Shown here in pieces: positions 33,741-43,250 of a stretch of 51,793 nt of DNA. A model generated the notes under the pieces. It saw nothing but the letters and a program-made list of their open reading frames with translations, searched no databases and had not been told where the DNA came from. A program made the translations under genes and the position numbers. The stretch lies in assembly GCA_017448545.1 (NCBI GenBank), contig JAFSLH010000015.1:1-51793 (forward strand). The letters are read 5' to 3'. Positions within the stretch are counted from its first letter, which is position 1. Each line of letters starts with the position of its first letter. The stretch comes from Clostridia bacterium. Its GTDB lineage: Bacteria > Bacillota > Clostridia > Christensenellales > CAG-138.

Positions 33741-36245
33741 ATGAACAACACACCGAATTCCGGCGGCAGAAAACGCACGCCGATCTCCGGCAGCAGCGAC
33801 GTCCGCAAGACGGAGAAGCTTCATTCCAACGGCCCGGTCGGGCAAAAAGACGGCTATGCCGGCAGAAAAACCGGCCCCGCCGATCAATACGGCAGTTCCG
33901 GCCCGCAGCGCAGCGCCGGCGGGATCTCGATCGCCAAGCTGCTGCCGCTGCTTCTGATCCTGGTCGCCGTGTTCCTGGTCTTCCGGTTCTGCACCGGCGG
34001 ATGCAGCAGCTGCGTCCCGCTGATGGAGCTGGACGGCAGCTCGCTGTTCGGCGACGAAGACCTGTCCGGCCTCCTGTCGTCCGACACGACCTCGTCCACG
34101 TCCTCCGGCACGTCCGCCGGCACGTCGTTCAGCACGTCGGATCTTTTGGGAACGCTGCTCGGCGGCTATGACGAAACCGACGCGACCGCGGCGGAATCCG
34201 TTTCCGCAACGACCTCGACCGCGACCGCTGCGACGACCGTTTCCAATCAGGCGCGCGAAAAGTTCACAAAGCTCGTCGGCAACGGCAAGGACGAAGTCAC
34301 GATCATGGTGTACCTCTGCGGCACCGACCTCGAGTCCGAAAACGGCATGGGCACCGCCGACCTGAACGAAATGCTGCACGCGACGATCGACGACGAGCAT
34401 GTCAACGTGATCGTGGAAACCGGCGGCACGAAGAAGTGGAACAACACGGTCATTTCCAGCACGACGAACCAGCTCTATCGCGTGACGAACAAGGGGCTTG
34501 AGACGCTCAACGCGAACCTCGGTCGCAAGTCGATGGTCGACCCGGGCACGCTCAGCGACTTCATCCGGTACTGCGCGAAGAACTATCCCGCCGACCGGTA
34601 CTGCCTGATCTTCTGGGATCACGGCGGCGGCGCAATCTCGGGCTACGGCTACGACCAGTATTATTCCGGTTCGATGACGCTGGACAAGATTTCCAAAGCG
34701 CTGACCGACGGCGGCGTGAAGTTTGACTTTATCGGCTTCGACGCCTGCCTGATGGGCACGCTGGAGACCGCGCTCGTTTGCAGCGAGCACGCGGACTACC
34801 TGATCGCTTCGGAGGAATCCGAGCCCGGCTGCGGCTGGTACTACACGAACTGGCTGACGACGCTCAGCAAGAACACCTCGACCGATACCGTTACGCTTGC
34901 CAGGACGATCATCGACGACTTCAACAACGTCTGCCAGAAGAACTACCGCGGCTGCAACACAACGCTTTCGATCGTTGACCTCGCCGAATTCGTCGGCACC
35001 GTGCCGGAACCGTTTGCGGCGTTCTCGAAGTCCGTCGGCGTTCTGCTCGACGACGACCAATACGAGACCGTTTCGACCGCGCGGCACGATGCGCGCGAAT
35101 ACGGCAAGTCGAGCAAGGCGAACCACGTCGACCTGATCGATCTTGCCAACCGTATCGGTACGAGCGAAGCCAAAGCGCTGGTATCCGCGATCAGGAGCTG
35201 CGTCAAGTACAACCGCACCTCGACCTCGATGGCGAACTCCTACGGGCTTTCGATCTACTTCCCGTATTCGTCGTTCAAGGGCGTCAGCTCAGCCGTGAAG
35301 GTGTACGACAGCATCGGCATGGATTCGGGCTACACCGACTGCCTGAAGAGCTTCTCCTCGCTCGCGGCGGGCGGACAGCTCGCGACGGGCGGCACGACCG
35401 CCTCGCCGATCAGCAGCCTGCTCGGGCAGTACACCGGCGAGAGCAGCTTCTCCGCCGGCTCGATGCTCGAATACCTGCTCGGCGGCACGTCGCAAAGCAG
35501 CGGCTCGGCGTACGGCATCGACGCATCGAGCCTGCTGTCCGGCATCCTCGGCAGCGATGCGGGCAGCTGGTTCGACAGCGACCGCGTGCTGCGAAATGCG
35601 GACATCTACGACGAAACCGTGCTGTCCGAAGACGATCTGCTGCTGACGAGCAAGGGCGACGAGATCGTCCTCGCGCTTACGGCGGAGCAATGGGCGCTCG
35701 TGCAGGACGTCCGGCTGAACGTGTTCGTGGACGACGGCGAAGGCTATATCGACCTCGGCCTCGACGCAATCTATTCCTTTGACAACGACGGCGATCTTCG
35801 CATCGCATGGGACGGCGCATGGCTCGGCGTCAACGGGCAGGTCGTGCCGTTCTACATGGAGGACGAAACGACGAACAACGGCGTGACGACGTACACGGGC
35901 CGCGTCCCGGCGCTGCTGAACGGCGAAGCGATCAACCTCTTTATCACGTTCGAAAACGACGTGCCGCGCGTGCTCGGCTATCAGCCGGTCTATGCGGACG
36001 AGACGGAAACCGTTTCAAAGTCGTACCTGCCGCTGCGCAGCACCCAGGTGCTGCAGTTCGTCTGCGACTACTACGGTTACGACGGAACCTACAGCGCGAC
36101 CTATCTGCTCGGCAATCCACTGGCCGTGGGCGACGGGCTGACCGTTTCGGATCTGTGGGTCAACGCCGACCGCTGCGTATTCTGCTACTGCCTGACCGAC
36201 CTGTACGGCAACACGTTCTGGACCGAATCGCTGGTTGCGGAATAA
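33741..36245 (+). CDS. Clostripain family (C11) cysteine protease, membrane-anchored
   Basis: This 834-residue protein has a basic N-terminal tail, one membrane helix (about residues 63-84), and a Ser/Thr-rich linker. The C11 peptidase domain (about 185-530) carries TIMVYLCGTDLES at its start, the catalytic His in FWDHGGG (H294) and the catalytic Cys in FDACLMG (C336). A further Ser/Gly-rich section and a C-terminal beta-rich domain follow. Clostripain-like proteases cleave after Arg or Lys outside the cell or at the surface; here the helix suggests surface anchoring by an N-terminal transmembrane segment. AGAGGAAG lies before the start. Confidence 0.93.
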   Translation: MNNTPNSGGRKRTPISGSSDVRKTEKLHSNGPVGQKDGYAGRKTGPADQYGSSGPQRSAGGISIAKLLPLLLILVAVFLVFRFCTGGCSSCVPLMELDGSSLFGDEDLSGLLSSDTTSSTSSGTSAGTSFSTSDLLGTLLGGYDETDATAAESVSATTSTATAATTVSNQAREKFTKLVGNGKDEVTIMVYLCGTDLESENGMGTADLNEMLHATIDDEHVNVIVETGGTKKWNNTVISSTTNQLYRVTNKGLETLNANLGRKSMVDPGTLSDFIRYCAKNYPADRYCLIFWDHGGGAISGYGYDQYYSGSMTLDKISKALTDGGVKFDFIGFDACLMGTLETALVCSEHADYLIASEESEPGCGWYYTNWLTTLSKNTSTDTVTLARTIIDDFNNVCQKNYRGCNTTLSIVDLAEFVGTVPEPFAAFSKSVGVLLDDDQYETVSTARHDAREYGKSSKANHVDLIDLANRIGTSEAKALVSAIRSCVKYNRTSTSMANSYGLSIYFPYSSFKGVSSAVKVYDSIGMDSGYTDCLKSFSSLAAGGQLATGGTTASPISSLLGQYTGESSFSAGSMLEYLLGGTSQSSGSAYGIDASSLLSGILGSDAGSWFDSDRVLRNADIYDETVLSEDDLLLTSKGDEIVLALTAEQWALVQDVRLNVFVDDGEGYIDLGLDAIYSFDNDGDLRIAWDGAWLGVNGQVVPFYMEDETTNNGVTTYTGRVPALLNGEAINLFITFENDVPRVLGYQPVYADETETVSKSYLPLRSTQVLQFVCDYYGYDGTYSATYLLGNPLAVGDGLTVSDLWVNADRCVFCYCLTDLYGNTFWTESLVAE

Positions 36246-36263
36246 GAAATAACAGAAAACCTA

Positions 36264-36342
36264 TTACGACAACGCAGTTGTCAATTCATGCGCTTGCGCA
36301 ATTCACGGCACTGCCAATTCACGCGGCAAGGCCGCAATTCAC
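36264..36342. repeat. CAATTCAC micro-hairpin array (half copy C)
   Basis: Only the right arm is present: CAATTCAT/CAATTCAC motifs start at 36282, 36299, 36315 and 36335 (steps 17, 16, 20, as in copy B), preceded by the shared ACGACAACGCAGTTGT. It leads directly into the terminator hairpin at 36347-36385. It lies in the convergent gap between the protease gene and iolD. Confidence 0.78.
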
Positions 36343-36346
36343 AAAA

Positions 36347-36386
36347 AAGAGGGCGTTTCAGAATTGTGTTCTGAACACCCTCTTTT
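36347..36386 (+). terminator. Terminator of the clostripain-like gene
   Basis: AAGAGGG-C-GTTTCAGAA pairs with TTCTGAAC-A-CCCTCTT, a long stem with one internal mismatch, and ends in TTTT. It follows the repeat arm after five A. Confidence 0.78.
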
Positions 36387-36435
36387 GATTCTTTTTGATC
36401 AGTCGCCCATTTCCTCTCTTTCAAGCCCAAAATGC

Positions 36436-36462
36436 AAAAACGCCGCCCCGAAAGAGGCGGCG
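36436..36462 (-). terminator. Terminator of the 14-gene inositol operon
   Basis: On the minus strand CGCCGCC and GGCGGCG form a stem around TCTTTCGG, followed by TTTTT (36440-36436). It lies 15 bases past the iolD stop codon. Confidence 0.9.
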
Positions 36463-36476
36463 CATGTTTGCGGGAA

Positions 36477-38399
36477 TCAATATTTTCTGGCGTCCTTGAC
36501 GTGTTCGAGATGGTCGGCATAGGCCTTGAGGTTGCGCGGGTTCTCGCTGACCTCGGTGTCGCCGACGCGCCACCACGAACCGTAGCCCTCCGTCATCGAC
36601 TTCGGCAGCACGCGGATATCGAACAGCACCGGACGGTCCTTGATCGTCTTTGCATCGCGGATCGCAGCCAGCAGCTCGTTGATCGAACGGATCGTATAGC
36701 CCTTGGCGCCGTAGCCTTCGGCGATCTTTGCAAAGTCGACCGGCATGAACGCGCCGGAGTGCTCGCCGTCCTCGCCGCGGAACCGCAGCTCGGTGCAGAG
36801 CGTGTCGTTGCCGTGGCCGACCTGCAGGTTGTTGATGCAGCCGAACGACGCGTTGTTGAACAGGCAGACGTTGATCTTCTTATGCTCCTGCACGGCGGTC
36901 AAAAGCTCGCTGTGGAGCATGACGAACGAACCGTCGCCCGCCATCGCGTATACGTCGCGGTCGCCGATCGCATACTTGACGCCGAGCGCGCCGGAGATCT
37001 CGTAGCCCATGCAGGAATAGCCGTATTCCATGTTATAGGTATCCACGCCGCGCGCGCACCACATGCGCTGCATATCGCCCGGCAGCGAACCGGAAGCGCC
37101 GATCACGACGTCGTCCGGGTCGATCGCAAGGTTGATCGCGCCGAGAACCGTCGTCTGCGTCAGCGTTGCATCCAGGTCCTTCGCAAACCGGTCGGCAGAC
37201 GCCGCGTTCGCATCGTTGACTTCCGGCACATAGCCTTCGCCGTATTCGATGCCGCGCAGCCGGTCGAGCTCGCGGAACCAGCGATCCCGCGCTTCCTGCA
37301 CTTCGGTGGTGTACGGCGCGCAATAGCCGTCGAGCGCTGCCAGCAGCAGCGGCAGGGCGCGCTTGGCGTCGGCCACGACCGGAACCGCATCCAGCTTCAT
37401 CGCCTGGAAATCGGAAACGTTGACGTTGACAAACTTCGCATCCTCGCGGAACAGCCACTTCGACGCGGTCGTAAAGTCGGTATAGCGGGTGCCGACGCCG
37501 ATCACGACGTCCGCTTCCCTGGCGATCTCGTTCGCCGCGGAGCAGCCCGTTACGCCGATGCCGCCGAGGTTCAGCGGATGATCGAACAGCAGCGCGCTCT
37601 TGCCCGCCTGCGTCTCGCCGAACGGAATGCCGGTCGCTTCGGCAAACGCGCGGAACTCGCCGTGCGCTTCGCTGTACCGGACGCCGCCGCCGCAGATCAG
37701 CAGCGGCTTCTTGGCAGCCTTGATGACGGCCGCCGCTTCCTCGATCGCTTCCGCATCCGGCACGCGCCGCGCGAGGCGGTAGACGCGCTTGGCGAAGAAC
37801 GTTTCGGGATAGTCATACGCTTCGCCCTCGACGTCCTGCGGAATCGCAATGCAGACCGCGCCGGTGTTGGCCGGATCGGTCAGCACGCGGAACGCGGAAA
37901 TCATCGCGCTCATCAGCTGCTCGGGCCGCACGATGCGATCCCAATACCGGCAGACCGGACGGAACGCGTCGTTCGTCGAGATCGAAAGGTCGTTCGTCTG
38001 CTCAATCTGCTGCAGCACCGGATCGGGCTGGCGGCAGGCATAGACGTCGCCGGGCAGAATCAGCACGGGGATGTTGTTCGCCGTTGCCGTTGCCGCCGCG
38101 GTCACCATGTTCGCCGCGCCGGGGCCGACGGACGAAGTGACGGCGATGATCTTTTTCCGCTTCATCTGCTTTGCAAACGCGACGGCGGTATGCGCCATGC
38201 CCTGCTCGTTCTTGCCCTGCCAGACCTTCAGGTTATGCCGTTCCTGCCGGAGCGCCTGGCCGAGACCGACGACGTTGCCGTGGCCGGGCAGCATGATGAC
38301 GCCTTCCACGAACCGATGCTCGATGCCGTCGTATGCAATGTACTGATTCTCCAAAAAGCGCACCAACGCCTGCGCCATGGTCAATCGGACAGTTTTCAT
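36477..38399 (-). CDS. iolD: 3D-(3,5/4)-trihydroxycyclohexane-1,2-dione hydrolase
   Basis: This ThDP-dependent enzyme opens the inositol ring: it hydrolyses the dione made by IolE to 5-deoxy-D-glucuronate. The 640-residue length is normal. Family blocks include [49 protein letters not shown]-like [15 protein letters not shown], the ThDP/Mg motif [29 protein letters not shown] and the C-terminal [12 protein letters not shown]. It is the last gene of the operon and begins 27 bases after iolB with AGGAGG in front. A terminator follows. Confidence 0.96.
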   Translation of the reverse strand: MKTVRLTMAQALVRFLENQYIAYDGIEHRFVEGVIMLPGHGNVVGLGQALRQERHNLKVWQGKNEQGMAHTAVAFAKQMKRKKIIAVTSSVGPGAANMVTAAATATANNIPVLILPGDVYACRQPDPVLQQIEQTNDLSISTNDAFRPVCRYWDRIVRPEQLMSAMISAFRVLTDPANTGAVCIAIPQDVEGEAYDYPETFFAKRVYRLARRVPDAEAIEEAAAVIKAAKKPLLICGGGVRYSEAHGEFRAFAEATGIPFGETQAGKSALLFDHPLNLGGIGVTGCSAANEIAREADVVIGVGTRYTDFTTASKWLFREDAKFVNVNVSDFQAMKLDAVPVVADAKRALPLLLAALDGYCAPYTTEVQEARDRWFRELDRLRGIEYGEGYVPEVNDANAASADRFAKDLDATLTQTTVLGAINLAIDPDDVVIGASGSLPGDMQRMWCARGVDTYNMEYGYSCMGYEISGALGVKYAIGDRDVYAMAGDGSFVMLHSELLTAVQEHKKINVCLFNNASFGCINNLQVGHGNDTLCTELRFRGEDGEHSGAFMPVDFAKIAEGYGAKGYTIRSINELLAAIRDAKTIKDRPVLFDIRVLPKSMTEGYGSWWRVGDTEVSENPRNLKAYADHLEHVKDARKY

Positions 38400-38426
38400 A
38401 GGTTCCTCCTTCTTGATTCAGCTCGT

Positions 38427-39218
38427 TCAGCCTTGAAAAATGTGTTCGTTTGCGTCGGGCTTCCAGAGCCAGGCATGCTCCGGATCGTCGATCCGCGTCT
38501 TTTTCCACGGATCGCCGTCGAGATGCCGGATGCCCCAGGCGTAGCACATGGCATAGCCCGGCGCCGCCGCCTGCGAATGGAACCCGTGATTGATGACCGC
38601 ACAGCCGTTGTGTCCGGTTTTGTAGATCTCGCCGTTTGCGAAGCCCGCGCCGAAACCGTGCGGATAGTCGAAACGGTAGAAGTACACTTCCGGCTGCGGA
38701 TGATGGTGCGGCGGGTAGGACGACCACTTGCCGGGGAAGTTCAGCACCTCGCCGAGCACCATGTTGGAAAACGGAGCGTTCTCGTAATCGAAGAACGTTT
38801 TGATCTCCCGCCGCATCGCGCCCATCAGCTCGCCGTTTGCGCCGGCGTGCTGCACCTGGACGGTTTCCGGCGTATACAGCACCGGCTCGTAATCCCGCGG
38901 ATTGACCGTTTGCTGCACATACAGCTCGGCATGGCTCTTTGCCAAAATCCCGATCTTCACGCCGCGCGGGCTGAGCAGGCAGTACGCTTCATGCCGGAAG
39001 CAATCCGGCCGTTCGCACTCGGCGCTCTGCCCGCCGTAGGTGATCGTGACGCTGCCTTCGAACAGCAGCACCGCCGTCTCCTTCTCGGCAGAATCGATCG
39101 TATACACATCGCCCGGCTCCATGACGAGCAGGCCGACGTCCATCAGCGTCCCGAGATCGTCCCGGTCGCTGTCGATGTACGCATTGTAGCCGCGCACAAG
39201 CTGTTTTTCGAGATACAT
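38427..39218 (-). CDS. iolB: 5-deoxy-glucuronate isomerase
   Basis: This cupin-type enzyme converts 5-deoxy-D-glucuronate to 2-deoxy-5-keto-D-gluconate (DKG). The 263-residue protein has the metal-binding SSYPPHHHPQPEVYFYRF (histidines and Glu) and the downstream HNGCAVINHGFHSQAAAPGYAMCYAWGIRHL section (cited in part) of the family. It starts 3 bases before the iolE stop and ends before iolD. Here its product would be the last intermediate of the standard pathway that this operon can make. Confidence 0.94.
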   Translation of the reverse strand: MYLEKQLVRGYNAYIDSDRDDLGTLMDVGLLVMEPGDVYTIDSAEKETAVLLFEGSVTITYGGQSAECERPDCFRHEAYCLLSPRGVKIGILAKSHAELYVQQTVNPRDYEPVLYTPETVQVQHAGANGELMGAMRREIKTFFDYENAPFSNMVLGEVLNFPGKWSSYPPHHHPQPEVYFYRFDYPHGFGAGFANGEIYKTGHNGCAVINHGFHSQAAAPGYAMCYAWGIRHLDGDPWKKTRIDDPEHAWLWKPDANEHIFQG

Positions 39219-39221
39219 ACC

Positions 39222-40130
39222 TTACAGCCCCGTATGCGCCGCGATATACTTGCGGCCCTTGATCGCGTATTCGAGCGGGTTCGCCTTGGCGGGATCCTGC
39301 TCGGCTTCGACCAGCAGCCAGCCCTCGTACTTCGCGTCGGACAGTACCTTGAACACCGGATCGAAGTCCACGTCGCCGTCGCCCGGAACCGTGAACGCGC
39401 CGTTGCGGACGGCGGTCAAAAAGCTCCAGTCGTTCTGCCGCGCCTGCTCGACGACCGACAGCCGCATATCCTTCAGATGCACATGGCCGACGCGGTCGAC
39501 GTACTTCTTCAGCATCAGCAGCGGGTCTTCGCCCGCAAACGTGAAATGACCGGTATCGTAGCACAGGAACACATACCGCGGATCGGTATTCTGCATCATG
39601 CGGTCGGTCTCCTCCGCCGTCTGCACGACGGTGCCCATGTGATGATGGAAGCAGAGCTTGAAGCCGCGCTCCACGGCGATCTTGCCGAGCGCGTCGAGGC
39701 CCTTGCAGAGGCGATCCCATTCGGCGTCGTTCATCACGTACTTATGACCGCCGGTCAAAATCGGCGTGTTGACCTGGCCCTGGATCGAATAGCTCTGCTC
39801 CGAAACGTTGATGCGGTTTGCGCCGACGGCTTCGAGGAAGTCGAGTTCCTTTTGGAAGCTCGCGACGTTCTCCTCGAGCGGCTGCCGAAGCAGGAACGAC
39901 GAGAACCAGCGGCTCGCGATCCGCATCCCGCGCAGGTCGAGTTCCCATTTCAGGACTTTCGGGTCCTTCGGGTACTTGTTGCCGATTTCGCAGCCCGTGA
40001 AGCCCGCGAGCGCCATTTCGCTCACGGTCTGGCGGAACGTATTCTCCGCGCCGAGCTCCGGCATATCGTCGTTGCACCAGCCGATCGGCGCGATGCCGAG
40101 CGAAACCTTTTTCTTATCGAACAATTCCAT
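39222..40130 (-). CDS. iolE: Myo-inosose-2 dehydratase
   Basis: This metal-dependent TIM-barrel enzyme dehydrates 2-keto-myo-inositol. The 302-residue protein has GIAPIGWCNDDMPELG at the N-terminus, TGCEIGNKYPKD, LCFHHHMGTVVQ, YDTGHFTFAGEDP and VHLKDMR with conserved metal ligands (Glu, Asp, His, Glu). Length and motifs agree with IolE. It lies 34 bases downstream of larA and 3 bases upstream of iolB. Confidence 0.95.
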   Translation of the reverse strand: MELFDKKKVSLGIAPIGWCNDDMPELGAENTFRQTVSEMALAGFTGCEIGNKYPKDPKVLKWELDLRGMRIASRWFSSFLLRQPLEENVASFQKELDFLEAVGANRINVSEQSYSIQGQVNTPILTGGHKYVMNDAEWDRLCKGLDALGKIAVERGFKLCFHHHMGTVVQTAEETDRMMQNTDPRYVFLCYDTGHFTFAGEDPLLMLKKYVDRVGHVHLKDMRLSVVEQARQNDWSFLTAVRNGAFTVPGDGDVDFDPVFKVLSDAKYEGWLLVEAEQDPAKANPLEYAIKGRKYIAAHTGL

Positions 40131-40164
40131 TTTCCAATCTCCTTTCGGTTATTCCGTTTCAAAA

Positions 40165-41421
40165 TCATTGCTGCGCCTTGACGCTCGGCAGCGTCGAACC
40201 GCCGAACGGCATCGCCAGTACCGTCGCGTCCGGGCCGAGTTTTTCAAACGCACGATCAAGCGCCGCCTGCGCCGACGGCTGCGGCGTCAGGAAAATCGAC
40301 CGGACAAAGTCGTCGTCCAGATCGGAGACGAGGTCGACCTCCGCGCGCTCCAGCACCATCGCGATCGCCGCCGCCTTATGGCCGCCGAGCTTAAATTCCC
40401 GCCCGATCCGCTCGATCAGGCTGTGCGCGCTCGGCGCGGTCGTCATCCATTCCTCGAACGTTTTTTCGCCGAGACCTTCGTGGCAGGAGCCGATCAGGAT
40501 AATGATCCCGCCGTCCCGCACCGCATGCTTCGCGTTGTCGAGCGCCTTTTGCGTCTGGTACAGGTTCAGATCCTTCGGCGCGCCGCCCTGCGAAACGAGC
40601 ACGATATCCGCCGGCGCGTCGAGCTCCTTGCGATACAGCGTATCGAGGAACGCGCAGCCTGCGCGGTGCGCCGCCACGGGATCGCCCGCCACGGCGCGCA
40701 GAATTTCCTTGTGCTCGCTCAATACGACGTTCACGATAAAGTCGATCCCGACCATTGCGCCCGCTTCTTCGATGTCCATCCGCAGCGGATTCGATTCGAG
40801 CGCGCCCGCTTTCGCTTCGGGCAGCACCATCCGGCTGTGATTCGCCTGGATCGCGGCGCGCGTCGAAACGCCGGGCATGATCGCCTTGGCCCCGCCGGAG
40901 TACCCCGCAAAATAGTGGTACTCGATGTTGCCGAGGCAGATGCGCCGATCCGCTTCCGCGACGACGCGGAAAATGTCCACGGGCGTCCCGCGCGACGTCG
41001 TTCCGTAGGACACGCAGTCCTCTGCGTCGCTGTCGATGCAGCGGATTTCGGCAAACGCGCGCTCGCCGGCGAGCTTTCTGTGCTCTGCTTCGGTCTGCTT
41101 GCGGTGACTGCCGAGGCCGAACACGAGCGTGATATCCTCCGGCTGAACGCCGGCGGCGTACAGCTCGTCCAGCAGCGCGGGCATGACCTTATACGTCGGC
41201 ATCGGGCGCGTGACGTCGCTCGTAATGATCGCGACGGTCTCGCCGGGATGGACGATCTCCCTCAGCCGCGGCGAACCGATCGGTTCCTGCAGCGCGCGGC
41301 GCACCTCCGCTTCCCCGGTCAGCCCGACCGGGACTTCGTTCGCGTGGAGCACGCCGATCAGATTATTATCCGGCACCTCCACCGTCTGGACGGAGGCGCC
41401 GAAGCCGAATTCCAGTTTCAT
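40165..41421 (-). CDS. LarA-family nickel-dependent 2-hydroxyacid racemase/epimerase
   Basis: The 418-residue protein matches the LarA superfamily, whose Ni-pincer cofactor racemises 2-hydroxy acids by hydride transfer. Visible motifs: TSDVTRPMP (D69), GLGSHR (H106), EYHYFAGYSGGAK (H169, cofactor-binding K179) and NHSRMV (H195). The K179-H195 spacing of 16 equals that of K184-H200 in the lactobacillus lactate racemase. LarA relatives include malate, phenyllactate and gluconate epimerases. No larB, larC or larE is present here, so cofactor maturation must come from elsewhere. In this operon, D-malate racemisation is my preferred guess (inference). Confidence 0.9.
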   Translation of the reverse strand: MKLEFGFGASVQTVEVPDNNLIGVLHANEVPVGLTGEAEVRRALQEPIGSPRLREIVHPGETVAIITSDVTRPMPTYKVMPALLDELYAAGVQPEDITLVFGLGSHRKQTEAEHRKLAGERAFAEIRCIDSDAEDCVSYGTTSRGTPVDIFRVVAEADRRICLGNIEYHYFAGYSGGAKAIMPGVSTRAAIQANHSRMVLPEAKAGALESNPLRMDIEEAGAMVGIDFIVNVVLSEHKEILRAVAGDPVAAHRAGCAFLDTLYRKELDAPADIVLVSQGGAPKDLNLYQTQKALDNAKHAVRDGGIIILIGSCHEGLGEKTFEEWMTTAPSAHSLIERIGREFKLGGHKAAAIAMVLERAEVDLVSDLDDDFVRSIFLTPQPSAQAALDRAFEKLGPDATVLAMPFGGSTLPSVKAQQ

Positions 41422-41424
41422 ACG

Positions 41425-42387
41425 TTATTTCCGTGCCAGCACGGCCTTGACCTGCTGAGCGACGTGATCCGCCGTCAGGCCGAACCGCTTCTGCAGATAG
41501 TCCTGCTTGCCGACTTCGCCGAACTCGTCCTCGACGGCGACGCACGCCGCGGGAACCGGGCAGCGCTCCGCCAGCACTTCGAGCACGTTGCAGTAGAGGC
41601 CGCCGTGGCGGTTCGCGTTCTCCGCTACGACGACCGCGCCGGTCTTCTTTGCCCACGCTTCGACCGCGTCCGCATCGAGCGGCTTGATCGTGAAGCAGTC
41701 GACGACCGCAACGGAGATGCCCTCTTTTTCGAGCGCGGCAGCCGCCTGCAGCGCTTCATGCAGCATCAGGCCAGCCGCGAACACGACCGCGTCCGTGCCT
41801 TCGCGCAGCGTGACCGCCTTGCCGATTTCGAGCTCGCTGCCGTCCGCGTAGATGCGGGCCAGCTGCTTGCGGCCGACGCGGATGTATTTGACGCCCTTCC
41901 GGCCGTTGCACTGGCGCAGCACGCTTTCGAGGCAGGTCGGGTCGGACGCGTCGATGATCGTCGCTTCCGGCAGAACGTTGTACAGCGCGACGTCTTCAAA
42001 CGGCATGTGCGTGCCGCCGTTCATGGCCGCCGTAACGCCCGGGTCGGTGCCGATGACCGTGATGCTGTTCTTTGCATAGCCGCCGGACAGGAAAATCTGG
42101 TCGTAAATGCGGCGCGAAGTGAACGTGCCGAAGCTGTGGATGATCGGCTTGAACCCTGCGACCGCAAGACCGGCCGCCACGCCCGCCATGTTCGCTTCGG
42201 CGATGCCGCAGTCGATCGCGCGGGTCGGGTTCGCCTGCGCCCACTTGAGCGTGCCGGAGCAGCCCATCAGGTCGGCGTCGAGGAAGATCGCATCGGGATC
42301 GTTGTCCACGATATCCGCAATCGTTGCGCCCAGAACGTCCTTACAGAGGCGCGGATCCATTTCTCCGTTATACACAATCTGTTTCAT
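41425..42387 (-). CDS. Transketolase, C-terminal subunit (split enzyme)
   Basis: The 320-residue protein is the pyrimidine-binding plus C-terminal domain of a two-gene transketolase. The conserved Glu that activates ThDP lies in DCGIAEANMAGVAAGLA; next come SFGTFTSRRIYDQI, VIGTDPGVTAAMNGGTHMPFEDVAL and KYIRVGRKQ. The unit is 3 bases from larA and 1 base from the N-terminal subunit gene, so both subunits are made together. In a split form the enzyme may use substrates other than the usual sugar phosphates; see the DKG hypothesis. Confidence 0.95.
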   Translation of the reverse strand: MKQIVYNGEMDPRLCKDVLGATIADIVDNDPDAIFLDADLMGCSGTLKWAQANPTRAIDCGIAEANMAGVAAGLAVAGFKPIIHSFGTFTSRRIYDQIFLSGGYAKNSITVIGTDPGVTAAMNGGTHMPFEDVALYNVLPEATIIDASDPTCLESVLRQCNGRKGVKYIRVGRKQLARIYADGSELEIGKAVTLREGTDAVVFAAGLMLHEALQAAAALEKEGISVAVVDCFTIKPLDADAVEAWAKKTGAVVVAENANRHGGLYCNVLEVLAERCPVPAACVAVEDEFGEVGKQDYLQKRFGLTADHVAQQVKAVLARK

Positions 42388-42388
42388 G

Positions 42389-43231
42389 TTACGCCTCCAG
42401 TTCCTTGATTTCCGCTCTGAGCTGTTCCGTCCACCGCGCGTGACGGTCGTCGTCGACCGGCATGCTGTGGTTCATCTTTGTTTCTTCGATCTCCTTGACG
42501 CCGTGGCCCTTCACGGAATCGAGGATGATCGCATACGGTTTCTCGCCGCCCGCACGGGTGCGCTCGACCGCCGCCGCAATCGCTTCGACGTCGCCGCCGT
42601 CCACCATCACGGTATCGAAGCCGAACGCTTCCATCTTGGCAACGTAGTCGCCCATCGGGAACACGTCCTCGCAATAACCGTCCAGCTGCTTCTTGTTCCA
42701 GTCGATGAACACGACGAGGTTTCCGACCTTCTTGGCCGCGGCAAACGCGAACGCTTCCCAGCACTGGCCCTCGTTGCTCTCGCCGTCGCCGACGATCAGG
42801 AACGTGCGCGACGGACGGCCCTTCAGCTTATCGCCGAGCGCAAGACCGACGGCCTGCGACGTGCCCTGGCCGAGCGAACCGGTGGTCACGTCGACGCCGG
42901 GCGTCTTGTTCCGGTCGCAATGGCTCGGGAGCCGCGTGCCGCCCTTGTTCAGCGTTTTCAGCTCTTCATACGGGAAGAATCCCAACAGAGCGAGCGTGCC
43001 GTACACGGCGGGGCCGGCATGGCCCTTCGAAACGACCAGCTTGTCGCGATCCGGCCACTTCGGATCGGTCGGACGAACCTGCATTTCCCGGCCGTACAGC
43101 ACGGCCAGCGTATCGGCGATGCTCAGCGCGCCGCCGACGTGGCCGGAGCCGATCGAATGGATCGCGTCCAGCGCGGCGATGCGGATGCGCGCCGCAAATG
43201 CTTTCAGTTTTTTGATTTCCTGTTGTTCCAT
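42389..43231 (-). CDS. Transketolase, N-terminal subunit (split enzyme)
   Basis: The 280-residue protein is the ThDP-phosphate-binding half. It contains GSGHVGGALSIADTLAVLY, KLVVSKGHAGPAVYGTLALLGF and TGSLGQGTSQAVGLALGDKL, and the ThDP/Mg motif GDGESNEGQCWEA. It pairs with the downstream C-terminal subunit. It lies 19 bases after pgk. In the proposed pathway this enzyme would cut the unphosphorylated ketose DKG between C4 and C5. Confidence 0.95.
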   Translation of the reverse strand: MEQQEIKKLKAFAARIRIAALDAIHSIGSGHVGGALSIADTLAVLYGREMQVRPTDPKWPDRDKLVVSKGHAGPAVYGTLALLGFFPYEELKTLNKGGTRLPSHCDRNKTPGVDVTTGSLGQGTSQAVGLALGDKLKGRPSRTFLIVGDGESNEGQCWEAFAFAAAKKVGNLVVFIDWNKKQLDGYCEDVFPMGDYVAKMEAFGFDTVMVDGGDVEAIAAAVERTRAGGEKPYAIILDSVKGHGVKEIEETKMNHSMPVDDDRHARWTEQLRAEIKELEA

Positions 43232-43250
43232 ACCTTTCTCCTTCCCGTAC

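Noticed and set aside
36432-40181. A very long plus-strand frame (1249 codons) opposite iolD, iolB and iolE
   Set aside because: The minus-strand genes are certain. The plus frame has the same Arg/Val/His-rich bias and no motifs, so it is a codon-bias artefact.
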